Shown here piece by piece: positions 8,266-16,661 of a stretch of 64,000 nt of DNA. The translations under genes and the position numbers were made by a program. The notes beneath the pieces are model-generated. The model saw only the letters and a program-made list of their open reading frames with translations. It did no database searches and was not told the origin of the DNA. This DNA comes from an uncultured Anderseniella sp. (lineage in GTDB: Bacteria > Pseudomonadota > Alphaproteobacteria > Rhizobiales > Aestuariivirgaceae), in NCBI GenBank assembly GCA_947488295.1, contig CANKYU010000001.1, positions 790,183-854,182 on the forward strand. The letters are read 5' to 3'. Each line of letters begins with the position of its first letter. Position 1 is the stretch's first letter.

Positions 8266-8652
8266 ATGGGCATGTACGGCTTCGGAAGCATACGACATCG
8301 CGAGACTGCAGAAGCTCGGCTGGAACGGCTGAACAATGGATTTCGTGCTGTCTCACATGACATCGATCGATCATCACCAAAAAAGTGGTTCCCGCACTTT
8401 ACCGTTGGCCAGTTGGGCGTTTGCGGTCTGATGGTTAGCCTTGTCGCGACAGGAAGTTTAGTTTTCTTCGCTGAACTTGATGGCCGAAAGTGGCCCTTGG
8501 CAACAAAACTCAAACACATGGCTGCTGCCCCCAATTGCTCAGCCGCGCGTGCCGTGGGCCTGGCTCCATCGAAACGTGGTGAGCCGGGCTACTACTTCCG
8601 GCATGACCGGGATCGGGATGGCATCGCCTGTGAACCCTGGCGAAGGTATTAG
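8266..8652 (+). CDS. Single-pass membrane protein with C-terminal Excalibur calcium-binding domain
   Basis: About 128 residues: a charged N-terminus, one hydrophobic helix (VGQLGVCGLMVSLVATG) and a C-terminal Excalibur domain. The domain has its two conserved Cys (NCSAARAVG and GIACEPW) and the Ca-binding DRDRDGIACE loop. Excalibur domains occur in extracellular nuclease-like and cell-surface proteins; here it should face the periplasm, with no catalytic domain attached. Start is uncertain among GTG 8260, ATG 8266 and ATG 8272. A HEPN-like gene begins 4 bases after the stop, so the pair is co-transcribed. Confidence 0.7.
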   Translation: MGMYGFGSIRHRETAEARLERLNNGFRAVSHDIDRSSPKKWFPHFTVGQLGVCGLMVSLVATGSLVFFAELDGRKWPLATKLKHMAAAPNCSAARAVGLAPSKRGEPGYYFRHDRDRDGIACEPWRRY

Positions 8653-8655
8653 GCC

Positions 8656-9099
8656 ATGCTCAGGCCAGAGAGCGAACCGTATCCCGGCGCAACTGCTAGC
8701 GCGCAACAAGTGCTGCAACTGGCCAATGAGTATCGCACGGCAGCGCATACCTTGCTCGCACAGGGCAAAAAGAAACAGCCACTGTCACGGGCGCCATGCC
8801 GTCTGTCTGCCATTCATGCAATCGAACTCTACTTCAATGCCCTGCTGATTGAAAAAGGCATGGAGCATGCTCAGGTCCGAGACCTGAGGCACTGTCTGTC
8901 ACAACGCCTGGAGCTAGCTGGAAATGGCCTTAATCTGAAAAAGAAGACCTCCGATCATCTTATCGATGTGACAAGCAATCGAGAATACCTGGTCGCTCGC
9001 TATGGCGCGGAGATGCCTGAGGCAGTGTCCGAGATCAACAGGCTCACGGCTACGCTGGATGAGGTGGGTGACAAAGTGTCGAAAATCGTGATGGGGTGA
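8656..9099 (+). CDS. Small helical HEPN-like protein
   Basis: A 147-residue, probably all-alpha soluble protein. The central part SAIHAIELYFNALLIEKG followed by VRDLRHCLSQRLELAG resembles HEPN-type helical bundles of the sort found in small bacterial proteins that sit with nucleotidyltransferases or nucleases. The classical R-x4-6-H RNase motif is suggested only by RDLRHCL, so catalytic activity is unproven. It follows the Excalibur gene by 4 bases in the same operon; no partner nucleotidyltransferase is present. Family assignment is tentative. Confidence 0.5.
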   Translation: MLRPESEPYPGATASAQQVLQLANEYRTAAHTLLAQGKKKQPLSRAPCRLSAIHAIELYFNALLIEKGMEHAQVRDLRHCLSQRLELAGNGLNLKKKTSDHLIDVTSNREYLVARYGAEMPEAVSEINRLTATLDEVGDKVSKIVMG

Positions 9100-9391
9100 C
9101 CCACATTGGTCGCGCCGGCGTTCTGACACGAGACCCGATTCCTCATCTAAAAATTGGCGGAAATCGTCCCCTGCAACGACACGGCATAAAACCGTGACAA
9201 GGCGCAGTTTGTAGTCCACTTCGGAAATCGCACTGACGCGAGTTGGCTTTTGGCCTGCTTCACGCTTACACTTCATATCGGGCGTTAGGAAGCCTGGCCG
9301 TTGAACCGCCAAGGCCATGACGGTTTCCGGTATGCGGTGCCCGCGAAAAGGGATCGGCGTGTAGCTAGAAAGCCTGCAAGGAGACCAAGCC

Positions 9392-11353
9392 ATGGATGAT
9401 ATCGTCGCGCGTGAACAGACCGGGGCTTGTGCTCACTCGGCACCACACAAACACGCCAGCCATCCGCTTGATGCACTGACGGCGGACGAGATACTCGCGG
9501 TGACTGCTGCGATCCGTGCGCATCCCGATTTTGGCGAGGATATCTGTTTCGAGACCATAGAACTCAAGGAACCGCCCAAGTCTGATGTGCGGGCCTTCAA
9601 ACCCGGTGACGGACTGAAAAGGCAGGCGCGCGCCGCCGTGTTTCGTTCCGGCGGCATCGGTGTGTGGCGGATGACCGTGTCGATTGGCGATGGCTCCATC
9701 GCAGATGTGGAACACTGGCCGGACGCCAGGCCGATGATACAGCTTGAAGAGTTCATGGTCATCGAGGAGACGGTCAAAGCCCATCCCGACTTCATCGCCG
9801 CGTGCGAGCGCCGCGGTATCACCGACATGTCGCTGGTGTGCGTGGATCCCTGGTCGGCGGGCAATTTTGACATCCCCGGCGAGGAGGGGCGTCATCTGTG
9901 CCACACCTTTGTCTGGGTGCGCGCACGCGAATTCGACAATCTCTATGCCCACCCGGTCGAGGGCCTGAACGGTATTGTTGACATCAAGACGGGAGAGGTG
10001 ATCCGCATTGATGATTATGGCGTGACGCCTGTCCCTGAGGCTGAGCACAATTATGAAAGCCAGTTCCAGGCACAGACCCGGGATCATCTCAAGCCGATCA
10101 ATGTCGCCCAGCCCGACGGGGTCAGTTTCTCGCTGACCGGCAGGCAGATTTCCTGGCATGACTGGTCGCTGGTGATCGGCTTCAACGCCCGTGAATCCCT
10201 TACGCTTCACGATATCAGGTTTGCCGACCGGCCTGTTGTCTACCGCGCTTCGGTTGCCGAGATGGTTGTCCCTTATGGCAGCCCCAAAAACGGCCATTTC
10301 AGGAAAAGCGTCTTTGATGTCGGCGAATACGGCATCGGCAAGCTGGTCAATTCGCTGGAATTGGGCTGTGACTGCCTGGGTGCAATCCAGTATCTCGACG
10401 TCGACCTGAATGACATGCATGGCAACATCTTTCATATACCCAAGGCGATCTGCATTCATGAGGAAGATCAGGGGATTTTGTGGAAGCACACGGACTTCCG
10501 CACCGAACGGGTTGAAGTGCGCCGCGCCCGGCGGCTGGTGATTTCGTCCATCGCCACTGTCGGCAATTATGAATATGCCATGTACTGGTACTTCTATCTC
10601 GACGGCACAATGGAGTTCGAGATGAAGGCAACAGGTGTTTTGAACACAGTGGCCGGTGAGCCGGGTGTGCCGGACAAGTTCGCCACCGAGGTGGCGCCCG
10701 GCGTGTTCGGACAGATCCACCAGCATGTGTTCTGCTGCCGCCTCGACATGGCGGTCGATGGCGACGACAATTCGGTTGTCGAGTGCAATACCCATGCGAT
10801 GCCGGCCGGAGACGACAATCCGTACGGCAACGCATTTTACCAGGAAGAGACCATCCTCAGGACGGAGAAGGCGGCGGCCCGCAACATCAGTCCGCAGCAC
10901 CAGCGGTTCTGGAAGTTCGTCAATCCGAACAAGACCAACTATATGGGCCAACCGGTGGCCTACAAGCTCGAGCCGTCACACTGCGTGACACCGTTCATGG
11001 CGCCGGGCTCGCCGTCGGGCAAGCGCGCAGCCTTCACGTACAACCATCTGTGGGTGACGGATTTCGACCCTGAGGAACGCTACCCGGCTGGAGAGTACAT
11101 GAACCATTCCGACGGAACCGATGGTTTGCCGCGCTTCATCAGCGATGATTCCAGCGTTGAAAACACCGACATCGTGGCATGGCACACGTTCGGCCTGCAC
11201 CATCAGCCGCGGCCGGAGGACTTTCCGGTCCAGCCGTGTATTTCATCCGGTTTCAAGCTGGTGCCGTCCGGGTTCTTTGATCGCAATCCGTGTCTGGACC
11301 TGGCGTCGCAGGCCAATGCGGCGAGCTGCAACGCCAACGCGGTGAAAGACTGA
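9392..11353 (+). CDS. Copper-containing primary amine oxidase (topaquinone enzyme)
   Basis: Oxidises primary amines (tyramine/phenylethylamine type) to aldehydes with release of ammonia and hydrogen peroxide. The 653-residue length fits bacterial homodimeric CuAOs. Key residues are present: the TPQ precursor Tyr in TVGNYEYAMYW (Y393), the catalytic base Asp in VFDVGEYGIG (D309), copper ligands HQH at 443-445 and a third His in FGLHHQPRPEDFPV (603/604). No signal peptide is evident, so a cytoplasmic (Arthrobacter-like) rather than periplasmic form is likely. RBS AAGGAG precedes the ATG. It is convergent with the kinase gene; no aldehyde dehydrogenase neighbour is seen. Confidence 0.92.
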   Translation: MDDIVAREQTGACAHSAPHKHASHPLDALTADEILAVTAAIRAHPDFGEDICFETIELKEPPKSDVRAFKPGDGLKRQARAAVFRSGGIGVWRMTVSIGDGSIADVEHWPDARPMIQLEEFMVIEETVKAHPDFIAACERRGITDMSLVCVDPWSAGNFDIPGEEGRHLCHTFVWVRAREFDNLYAHPVEGLNGIVDIKTGEVIRIDDYGVTPVPEAEHNYESQFQAQTRDHLKPINVAQPDGVSFSLTGRQISWHDWSLVIGFNARESLTLHDIRFADRPVVYRASVAEMVVPYGSPKNGHFRKSVFDVGEYGIGKLVNSLELGCDCLGAIQYLDVDLNDMHGNIFHIPKAICIHEEDQGILWKHTDFRTERVEVRRARRLVISSIATVGNYEYAMYWYFYLDGTMEFEMKATGVLNTVAGEPGVPDKFATEVAPGVFGQIHQHVFCCRLDMAVDGDDNSVVECNTHAMPAGDDNPYGNAFYQEETILRTEKAAARNISPQHQRFWKFVNPNKTNYMGQPVAYKLEPSHCVTPFMAPGSPSGKRAAFTYNHLWVTDFDPEERYPAGEYMNHSDGTDGLPRFISDDSSVENTDIVAWHTFGLHHQPRPEDFPVQPCISSGFKLVPSGFFDRNPCLDLASQANAASCNANAVKD

Positions 11354-11425
11354 GTAATGCGCCGGTGCGCACGCTGACAGAGCGCCAAGTGGGCCATTTG
11401 CCTGTTTGGTGGAGCTGTGATCCTG

Positions 11426-12463
11426 TCAGCCGAACCTGGCCAGGTAGGTCCTGCACAGGTCCACGGTCTGGCTGGTGTATTCATTGCCCATGGACCGGGC
11501 CAGGTCGGTTTCCGAATGGCTGCCGATCCAGGCGACCAGCAACAGCCGGCGCAACATCACGAATGTCGGGATTTCATCCTCGTCTGCCTGCGGCAGGTCG
11601 ATGATGCGCCGGTAACCGGCCAGCCAGTGCTGGATGAGGTCGGGTACTTCCGGCAAGTGCTCATAGAACGAAACCGGTGTCGCTGCGTCATACATCAGCC
11701 ATGAGAACCCGCAGTCGTCAAAGTCGATAACCTTTACCGACGGGCCGTCGACGAGCAGGTTTGCCAGCCGCAGGTCGCAATGGATAAGCCCGAAGCGATC
11801 ATCCCCCTTGCCGAAAGCGGCAAGGCGATCCCCGATAAGCGCTACGGTTTTGCCGAACAGGTCCTGTTTGGCGCCATCCATGCCCATGCCGTCGCGCCAG
11901 TAGCCCCAGTGCGGGCGGTCCCCCAGACTGGTGTCGAAATCCCAGGTCAGCCGTTCAAACCAGTCCGGGCGTTTCCAGGTTCTGACATGCTGATGCATAC
12001 GTGCCGTTACTTCGCCGAGGACCTCGAAAGGGGCGCTCAGGTCTTCATTGACGCCGGGTTCCGAGCCTGTTTCCCACTCAAACAACACTACATTTCGATC
12101 TCGCGGGAACGCCGGGTGGGATACTTTCTGCAGGATTTCGCCATCCAGTCCCGGTAATGCCGCGGGCGTGGTGATGATCTGCTTTTCACGCAGATCACGC
12201 TGCCAGGCCAGTTCGGATCTTATCGCGGTATCGGTATGATAGCCATCGCGATGCAGGCGCAGGGCCCAGCGCCGGCCTGTGGCGGGATGTTCGACCTTGT
12301 AGGTAGCGTTCTCGGACAGGTTGATGAGGTCGACGTCGCACCCTGCCGGAAGTTCGTATTGCCTGACGGCGATATGGCTTAACTCTGCCAGCAGGCGGAC
12401 TTGCACTTCATATGCAGATGCTGCGAACTCTGTCCGTTGGGTCGATGTCGATAGAGTTGTCAT
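11426..12463 (-). CDS. Aminoglycoside phosphotransferase-fold (APH) small-molecule kinase
   Basis: A 345-residue soluble kinase of the APH/choline kinase superfamily. The catalytic loop LIHCDLRLANLL (H-x-D-x4-N) and metal-binding VIDFDDCGFSWLMYD are intact; the N-lobe has NATYKVEHPATGRRWALRLHR with the ATP-binding Lys/Arg region. This subgroup (homoserine kinase type II/SrkA-like) phosphorylates metabolites or proteins rather than conferring antibiotic resistance. It stands tail to tail with the amine oxidase, which makes an amino-alcohol or amine-related substrate possible, but that is inference. Start ATG 12461-12463 follows directly on the strong N-terminal sequence. Confidence 0.8.
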   Translation of the reverse strand: MTTLSTSTQRTEFAASAYEVQVRLLAELSHIAVRQYELPAGCDVDLINLSENATYKVEHPATGRRWALRLHRDGYHTDTAIRSELAWQRDLREKQIITTPAALPGLDGEILQKVSHPAFPRDRNVVLFEWETGSEPGVNEDLSAPFEVLGEVTARMHQHVRTWKRPDWFERLTWDFDTSLGDRPHWGYWRDGMGMDGAKQDLFGKTVALIGDRLAAFGKGDDRFGLIHCDLRLANLLVDGPSVKVIDFDDCGFSWLMYDAATPVSFYEHLPEVPDLIQHWLAGYRRIIDLPQADEDEIPTFVMLRRLLLVAWIGSHSETDLARSMGNEYTSQTVDLCRTYLARFG

Positions 12464-12616
12464 GCCGGTCCTAGTCCTGTCATCCCGAGGAGAAAAACAA
12501 CATCATGGTTTGATGGAAGACGGTTGATCGTTTGCCTGTTTTCGTCCGCATGAGCGGCAAATCGGCGTCTGGATGCATCGCAATAATCCAGTTGCCGCAC
12601 CGCCGCAATCGTGATC

Positions 12617-13414
12617 TCACCGCAACGGATTGTTCGACACAATTGTCCAGTCTCTGGTGTGTCCGTGAGTGGTTTTCAGCCAGTGAACGAACGCACTGGC
12701 AATGCCATCCGGGCCCGTTGTTTCTGCGGTATCGTGAACATGCGTATACACGCTGATGCATCCGTCCGCAGTGATCCTTGTATCCAGAAAGACGATATTC
12801 AGCGTCATGAGTTCGGAAATTCTGAATACGGCGCTGCTCATGAAAAGTGCCGGGCTGGCTGAATTGTCTTCCCTGAAATCGATGCATAAATGCACGACCC
12901 TGTTTCGCCGCAGATCCCGCCTGATCTGCAGCAACGTGTTTTCGGTTTGGGCGATGAAATCCAGCTGTCCGCGACAACCAAGCAAGGCAGCTCTCTCGCC
13001 GACGGTTTGTGGATTCGCGGCCAACAGCGATGACTTTATGCCCCGATCCTCGAGTATCCGGGAGATTACAGTATCAGTGGGGGAATGAACGGTGACGATG
13101 ATGGTAGGCGACTTGCTCCGGGCCATGTGCGCGAAGACATCTTCATTGACCACCGTCACTTTCGGTATGTAGCCGGGTTTCTGGCGATGCAGCAATCTCA
13201 ACAGCCGCAGATAGACCACCTGGCGGACCTCATAACCCCACGGATTGCCGCTCGACGAAAACGCGTTGAATAGAAATCCGAGCCGCTTCGACAGGGCCCA
13301 CGCAGCGCGAAAAACAGTGTCGTGGTCGTGTGCCCGGTTTGAAAAAATGCTCAACTGGAGAATGAAAAGGGCCAGCTTTACTCTCAGAACATCGAATACC
13401 CTTGAAACCGGCAT
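12617..13414 (-). CDS. Diverged LpxL/HtrB-like acyltransferase
   Basis: A 265-residue protein resembling the lysophospholipid/Kdo-lipid acyltransferase family that takes acyl chains from ACP. Evidence is modest: overall length, an N-terminal hydrophobic helix (LALFILQLSIF), a strand-His element TIIVTVHSPTDTVIS where LpxL has its H-x4-D/E catalytic motif (the acidic residue is one position short), and a family-like C-terminal half (RRNRVVHLCIDFRED). The stop of the ACP gene and this start overlap as TGATG, so acyl chains on that dedicated ACP are the obvious donor (inference). The altered catalytic motif leaves activity open. Confidence 0.55.
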   Translation of the reverse strand: MPVSRVFDVLRVKLALFILQLSIFSNRAHDHDTVFRAAWALSKRLGFLFNAFSSSGNPWGYEVRQVVYLRLLRLLHRQKPGYIPKVTVVNEDVFAHMARSKSPTIIVTVHSPTDTVISRILEDRGIKSSLLAANPQTVGERAALLGCRGQLDFIAQTENTLLQIRRDLRRNRVVHLCIDFREDNSASPALFMSSAVFRISELMTLNIVFLDTRITADGCISVYTHVHDTAETTGPDGIASAFVHWLKTTHGHTRDWTIVSNNPLR

Positions 13415-13674
13415 CAGACTTTTTCAGTTGAGCGATGGGTCACCAGATTCACGATATCCTGCAGGTGGTCCGCGTTGGAAATTTCAACCTCGTCCATCAT
13501 GATATGCAGTGCGTCTTCAATATTCAGGATCATTTCCATCTTGGCCAGACTGTCCAGCCGGAGGGACTTTACCTCGGTGCGCAAAAGCTCATCATCGGTC
13601 AGCCCGGCATGAGGGCTGTCTTTCAACGTGTCACGGATGATGGCCAGGCATTTCGTTTGCATATCAGCCTTCAT
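13414..13674 (-). CDS. Acyl carrier protein (dedicated, with P450)
   Basis: An 86-residue acidic helical protein with the phosphopantetheine site LRLDSLAKMEMILNIED, the Ser in D-S-L being the attachment point. An ATG at 13660-13662 is an alternative start that avoids most overlap with the P450 gene. It overlaps genes on both sides (P450 by 11 bases, acyltransferase by 1), so the three proteins are almost certainly made together. A stand-alone ACP next to a P450 recalls P450s that hydroxylate or cleave ACP-bound fatty acyl or aminoacyl groups. Confidence 0.85.
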   Translation of the reverse strand: MKADMQTKCLAIIRDTLKDSPHAGLTDDELLRTEVKSLRLDSLAKMEMILNIEDALHIMMDEVEISNADHLQDIVNLVTHRSTEKV

Positions 13675-14833
13675 GAAACTCCACCTTCAATATCGTTGGG
13701 AACGAAAACATGTTGTCGGCGCTCCGAAACTGCACATCTTTCACCGTGACCTTGAGCTGGTGCCGGCTGAACATCTTGCCGAGAATTTGCCAGGCGCCCT
13801 GCGAAATCGACCGGCCGGGACAGGCGTGACGGCCGAGGCCGAAAAAGCCGGTCCTGCTGGCAACCGGCTCGTAGGAAAATCGATCAAGATAGAGCCTGAC
13901 GCGCTGCCCGGAAGAGATGCGCGTACCGGCCAGATCAAGATCGGTTGTGGCTTGCCTTTCAATGAACGGCACAGACGTTTGGGTCAACTGCCCGCTCCAG
14001 TCCATGTCGCTCATGGGCACGCCAGGATTGGATTTAACTCGCTCCATGAAGCTCAGTGAAAACGAACCCAGCAGCGAATCGGTACCCAGGATTGCCAGTG
14101 CCAAAGCATCGTTTGCATCATCGGCTTGGGAGTTTTGCGAAACCTGTGAACGCATGTGCTGCAATTCACCATTGATCAACAGCCGGCGTTTCAGGCCCAG
14201 CGCCCTGTCAAAAACCTGGGTTGCGGACAGATAATCCGGCCTGGTGCGCATGTTGACGCCGCTGATGTTCAGGACAATATCGGAGACAAGCGGATGGAAG
14301 AGACCGGAAACAAGCTCCACATCGCGCTTTTCGCTGATGCATTGTTTGAATGTCTTGTCTGCCAGTTCGGCAAAACGGGCGAGCGTTGCCGGCCTTGCTG
14401 TCCGGATTTTTTCAGAAATCCTTCTGCGCCTGGTACTGTGGCCCGCACCCTCGGTACTGAGCGGCATACTTCCCAGCACATCGGAAATATCATCGAGATT
14501 CAGGTTCAGCTGCCGGCTGATCTTTTGCACTTCGGCCTGGTGGCATATCACGACCAGGTCTCTGGATTTCTGGGCCGCCCTGATTGTGTCGGGGTCGGTC
14601 ACCAGCCAGCAGTCGAGTTCGTCTGACCAGCAAACGGGCTCAAGCTGCCGGAAAATTTCCTCCCTGTCAGCGCTTCTGTGGATTAGATTGTGCCGGATCA
14701 CCGCTGCTCCCCTGAACGTATCACAAGATTGATAGAACAGCGACACTCCTACGCCAATAATCCGTAGGCGTATAGACTGATTTTCAAGACGCTGATGACA
14801 ACGTTCGAGGAAGGTTTGTCTGGTGTGTGACAA
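13664..14833 (-). CDS. Cytochrome P450
   Basis: A 389-residue soluble bacterial P450. The heme loop FFGLGRHACPGRS is intact with axial thiolate Cys338; upstream is the family-typical region PFIERQATTDLDLAGTRISSG ahead of it, and an I-helix candidate LAILGTDSLLGS in place of the usual AGxDT. An ExxR K-helix is not obvious where expected, so the protein is diverged. Soluble redox partners are not encoded nearby. It opens a three-gene overlapping unit with ACP and acyltransferase, suggesting oxidation of an ACP-tethered chain (inference). Divergent from the DUF1127 gene across 119 bases. Confidence 0.83.
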   Translation of the reverse strand: MSHTRQTFLERCHQRLENQSIRLRIIGVGVSLFYQSCDTFRGAAVIRHNLIHRSADREEIFRQLEPVCWSDELDCWLVTDPDTIRAAQKSRDLVVICHQAEVQKISRQLNLNLDDISDVLGSMPLSTEGAGHSTRRRRISEKIRTARPATLARFAELADKTFKQCISEKRDVELVSGLFHPLVSDIVLNISGVNMRTRPDYLSATQVFDRALGLKRRLLINGELQHMRSQVSQNSQADDANDALALAILGTDSLLGSFSLSFMERVKSNPGVPMSDMDWSGQLTQTSVPFIERQATTDLDLAGTRISSGQRVRLYLDRFSYEPVASRTGFFGLGRHACPGRSISQGAWQILGKMFSRHQLKVTVKDVQFRSADNMFSFPTILKVEFHEG

Positions 14834-14952
14834 ATGTCACCTTGCGGCAATTCATGCTCCGGTATTCAGCCCGCCAACAAATGCCAGGCCGGCCTCCTGA
14901 CCCATGTCCGGTGCCGGTCGGGCTTTCAACTTGACAGATCAGGATAAGTAAA

Positions 14953-15183
14953 ATGAATACCTCAATTACCGCCGCAAACCGGTCGAAACACGCATCGTCC
15001 GGCTCGACCATTCTGCAATCCATGCAAGCTGCGGTCACGCAGATTGCCGACCGCTTCCAGCGTATGCGCAATGCCCGTGCCACCTACACGGCGTTGCGCG
15101 ATCTTGACGATCACATGCTCAGGGATATCGGCCTGACCCGTTCGGATGTTGTGGATCTGCAGAATTTCGGCAGAGACAGATAG
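14953..15183 (+). CDS. DUF1127 (YjiS-like) small protein
   Basis: A 76-residue basic protein. The C-terminal DUF1127 motif is clear: RNARATYTALRDLDDHMLRDIGLTRSD. Members of this alphaproteobacterial family are small, arginine-rich and in studied cases bind RNA and influence phosphate or stress physiology. Translation starts at the ATG at 14953 after AGGATAAGTAAA. A strong hairpin follows at 15214-15245, so it is probably a monocistronic unit. Confidence 0.85.
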   Translation: MNTSITAANRSKHASSGSTILQSMQAAVTQIADRFQRMRNARATYTALRDLDDHMLRDIGLTRSDVVDLQNFGRDR

Positions 15184-15213
15184 GCATCACCGTCGCATGA
15201 CGGCACCCATCTT

Positions 15214-15245
15214 CCTCCGGCCCTTCAGCTCTGTTGGGCCGGAGG
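15214..15245 (+). terminator. Strong GC hairpin after the DUF1127 gene
   Basis: Perfect 10-bp arms CCTCCGGCCC (15214-15223) and GGGCCGGAGG (15236-15245) around a 12-base loop, 30 bases past the stop. There is no U-run after it, so it is a hairpin-type terminator or RNA end protector rather than a textbook Rho-independent site. Confidence 0.5.
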
Positions 15246-15344
15246 TCAGGGGGATGCTCCCCGGCGACCGTGAATTCGAACCGGAAATGCGCGACCGCTT
15301 GTGATATGCAGCTTTCCGACTGAAACCAAAACGGAGATGCCAAC

Positions 15345-15728
15345 ATGATTGTCCGCTCGCTGGAAGACCTGAAAGCACAAGGCAGGTATCGTGAAAAACC
15401 CGGCGCATGGACCAGTTCACGGTATCTGCTGCGTGATGATGATGTCGGGTTCACCATGACACAGACAACGGTCGCGGCTGGAACCAGGCAGATCATGGAG
15501 TACAAGAACCATGTCGAGGCGAACCTGATTATCGAAGGTGAGGGCACTGTTACCGACACTGCCACCGGACAGACATATGCACTGGCACCGGGTGTCATGT
15601 ACACGCTCGACAAGCATGATCGCCATGAACTTGAAGCCACCACCGATTTGCGCATCGTCTGTGTGTTCACACCGGCGCTGGTGGGGGAGGAGAGCCATGA
15701 TGAAGATGGTTCGTATCCGCTGTTGTAG
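15345..15728 (+). CDS. ectC: L-ectoine synthase (orphan)
   Basis: Cupin enzyme that cyclises N-gamma-acetyl-L-2,4-diaminobutyrate to the osmolyte ectoine. The 127-residue length and sequence match EctC throughout: MIVRSLEDL start, MEYKNHVEANLIIEGEG with the metal-binding Glu, GVMYTLDKHDRHEL with Tyr and His ligands, LRIVCVFTPAL and the HDEDGSYPLL end. A good RBS (CGGAG) precedes the ATG at 15345. ectA, ectB and ask_ect are absent on either side, so this is an orphan copy; it may take an imported or otherwise made precursor, or the rest may lie elsewhere. The SnoaL-like gene follows after 32 bases. Confidence 0.93.
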   Translation: MIVRSLEDLKAQGRYREKPGAWTSSRYLLRDDDVGFTMTQTTVAAGTRQIMEYKNHVEANLIIEGEGTVTDTATGQTYALAPGVMYTLDKHDRHELEATTDLRIVCVFTPALVGEESHDEDGSYPLL

Positions 15729-15760
15729 CGGTGGCAGTCGATGCAAGGGATTGGTAATTC

Positions 15761-16090
15761 ATGGATGAGCTGATCGAAAGAGCTGAAAGCTATGTCGCAG
15801 CTTCAAACGATCATGACACTGTCCGCATCAAACCGATGCTTGCGCCGGACTGCTGCTACCTTTCTGCCGGTGTCGGGCGCCACGACGGCGCCGAAGCGAT
15901 CATGACCATGATGCAGTCGTTCTTTGCCGCCAACCCGGATGTGCACTGGCAGGTGGAAAACTACCGTCGGCATTCAGGCCATGTGGTTTTCGACTTCATC
16001 ATTACAATGGGTGCATCCAGCTCTTCCGGCGTGGAGGAAATTCACTTTGACAAGGCCGGCAAAATCAGTCGGGTTGTTGTGCAGAGATAG
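15761..16090 (+). CDS. SnoaL/NTF2-like fold protein
   Basis: A 109-residue cone-fold protein: N-terminal helices MDELIERAESYVAASNDHD, a metabolite-pocket type region (GRHDGAEAIMTMMQSFFAANPDVHWQ) and four alternating strands ending KISRVVVQR. Such proteins act as small isomerases, hydratases or binding proteins; the substrate is unknown. Being 32 bases behind ectC it is probably co-transcribed and may relate to osmolyte metabolism or simply be a passenger. Confidence 0.68.
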   Translation: MDELIERAESYVAASNDHDTVRIKPMLAPDCCYLSAGVGRHDGAEAIMTMMQSFFAANPDVHWQVENYRRHSGHVVFDFIITMGASSSSGVEEIHFDKAGKISRVVVQR

Positions 16091-16115
16091 GGCTGCGTAA
16101 CCCGAGGCAATCAGC

Positions 16116-16406
16116 TCAGCAAATGGTGATGCCGCACTCGCGAATGTCAAATTTGTTGGTGCCGCTCAAGGAACGCACATCATAGGCCTGGCCGTTGACG
16201 CAATGCGCCCGCGCTTCAACGCTGGTGATCGCACCAAGTTCCTGCACCTTGACGTTGGTCAGGTAGTTCAGGTTGCATTGTTTCTCAGTCAGCAATTGAC
16301 TTTGCAATGCAAGTTGCCAGGCCGGAATGTCTTCAGCCAAAAGTGGCAGGGTTGCAGATGTAATCGCGAATGCAATCATTGCACCGGCGGTGATCAATTT
16401 TTTCAT
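16116..16406 (-). CDS. Small exported protein, unknown function
   Basis: A 96-residue protein with a clear Sec signal peptide (MKKLITAGAMIAFAITSATLPLLA, cleavage likely before EDIPAW). The mature part of about 70 residues has four Cys (EKQCNL, RAHCVNG, RECGITIC), consistent with two periplasmic disulfides, and ends on Cys. The frame extends 23 codons upstream, but the lysine-rich MKKLI start at 16404-16406, with a GAGGATC RBS, is preferred. I do not recognise the family. It converges on the SnoaL gene. Confidence 0.72.
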   Translation of the reverse strand: MKKLITAGAMIAFAITSATLPLLAEDIPAWQLALQSQLLTEKQCNLNYLTNVKVQELGAITSVEARAHCVNGQAYDVRSLSGTNKFDIRECGITIC

Positions 16407-16661
16407 GAACGATCCTCTTTCACTCTGCTGCACAATATGGACCGGTCGACAAGTTTCATCATTGATGTTGATCAATCAGGCGACGGGTAAACCCGGCGCG
16501 GGCGAAATCTGAAGGCGGTATCGTCGCAGACCTGATCGAAGCAACACAGTCGTGGAACAGGCCAGCCGGAGGTGTAACTTTTGTCAATGACCTCCATTGT
16601 CGGATTTCAGACAGCCGGCTGAATTTTGCAAATCTGCTCGAAGTGATGGTAGATCAATGGC

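Noticed and set aside
9365..10951. Long open frame (528 codons) antisense to the amine oxidase
   Set aside because: It lies wholly over a gene with intact catalytic residues; its own translation is His/Arg-rich without recognisable motifs.
12464..12616. Possible small gene between the APH kinase and acyltransferase genes
   Set aside because: No frame with a start, RBS and coding-like residues was found.
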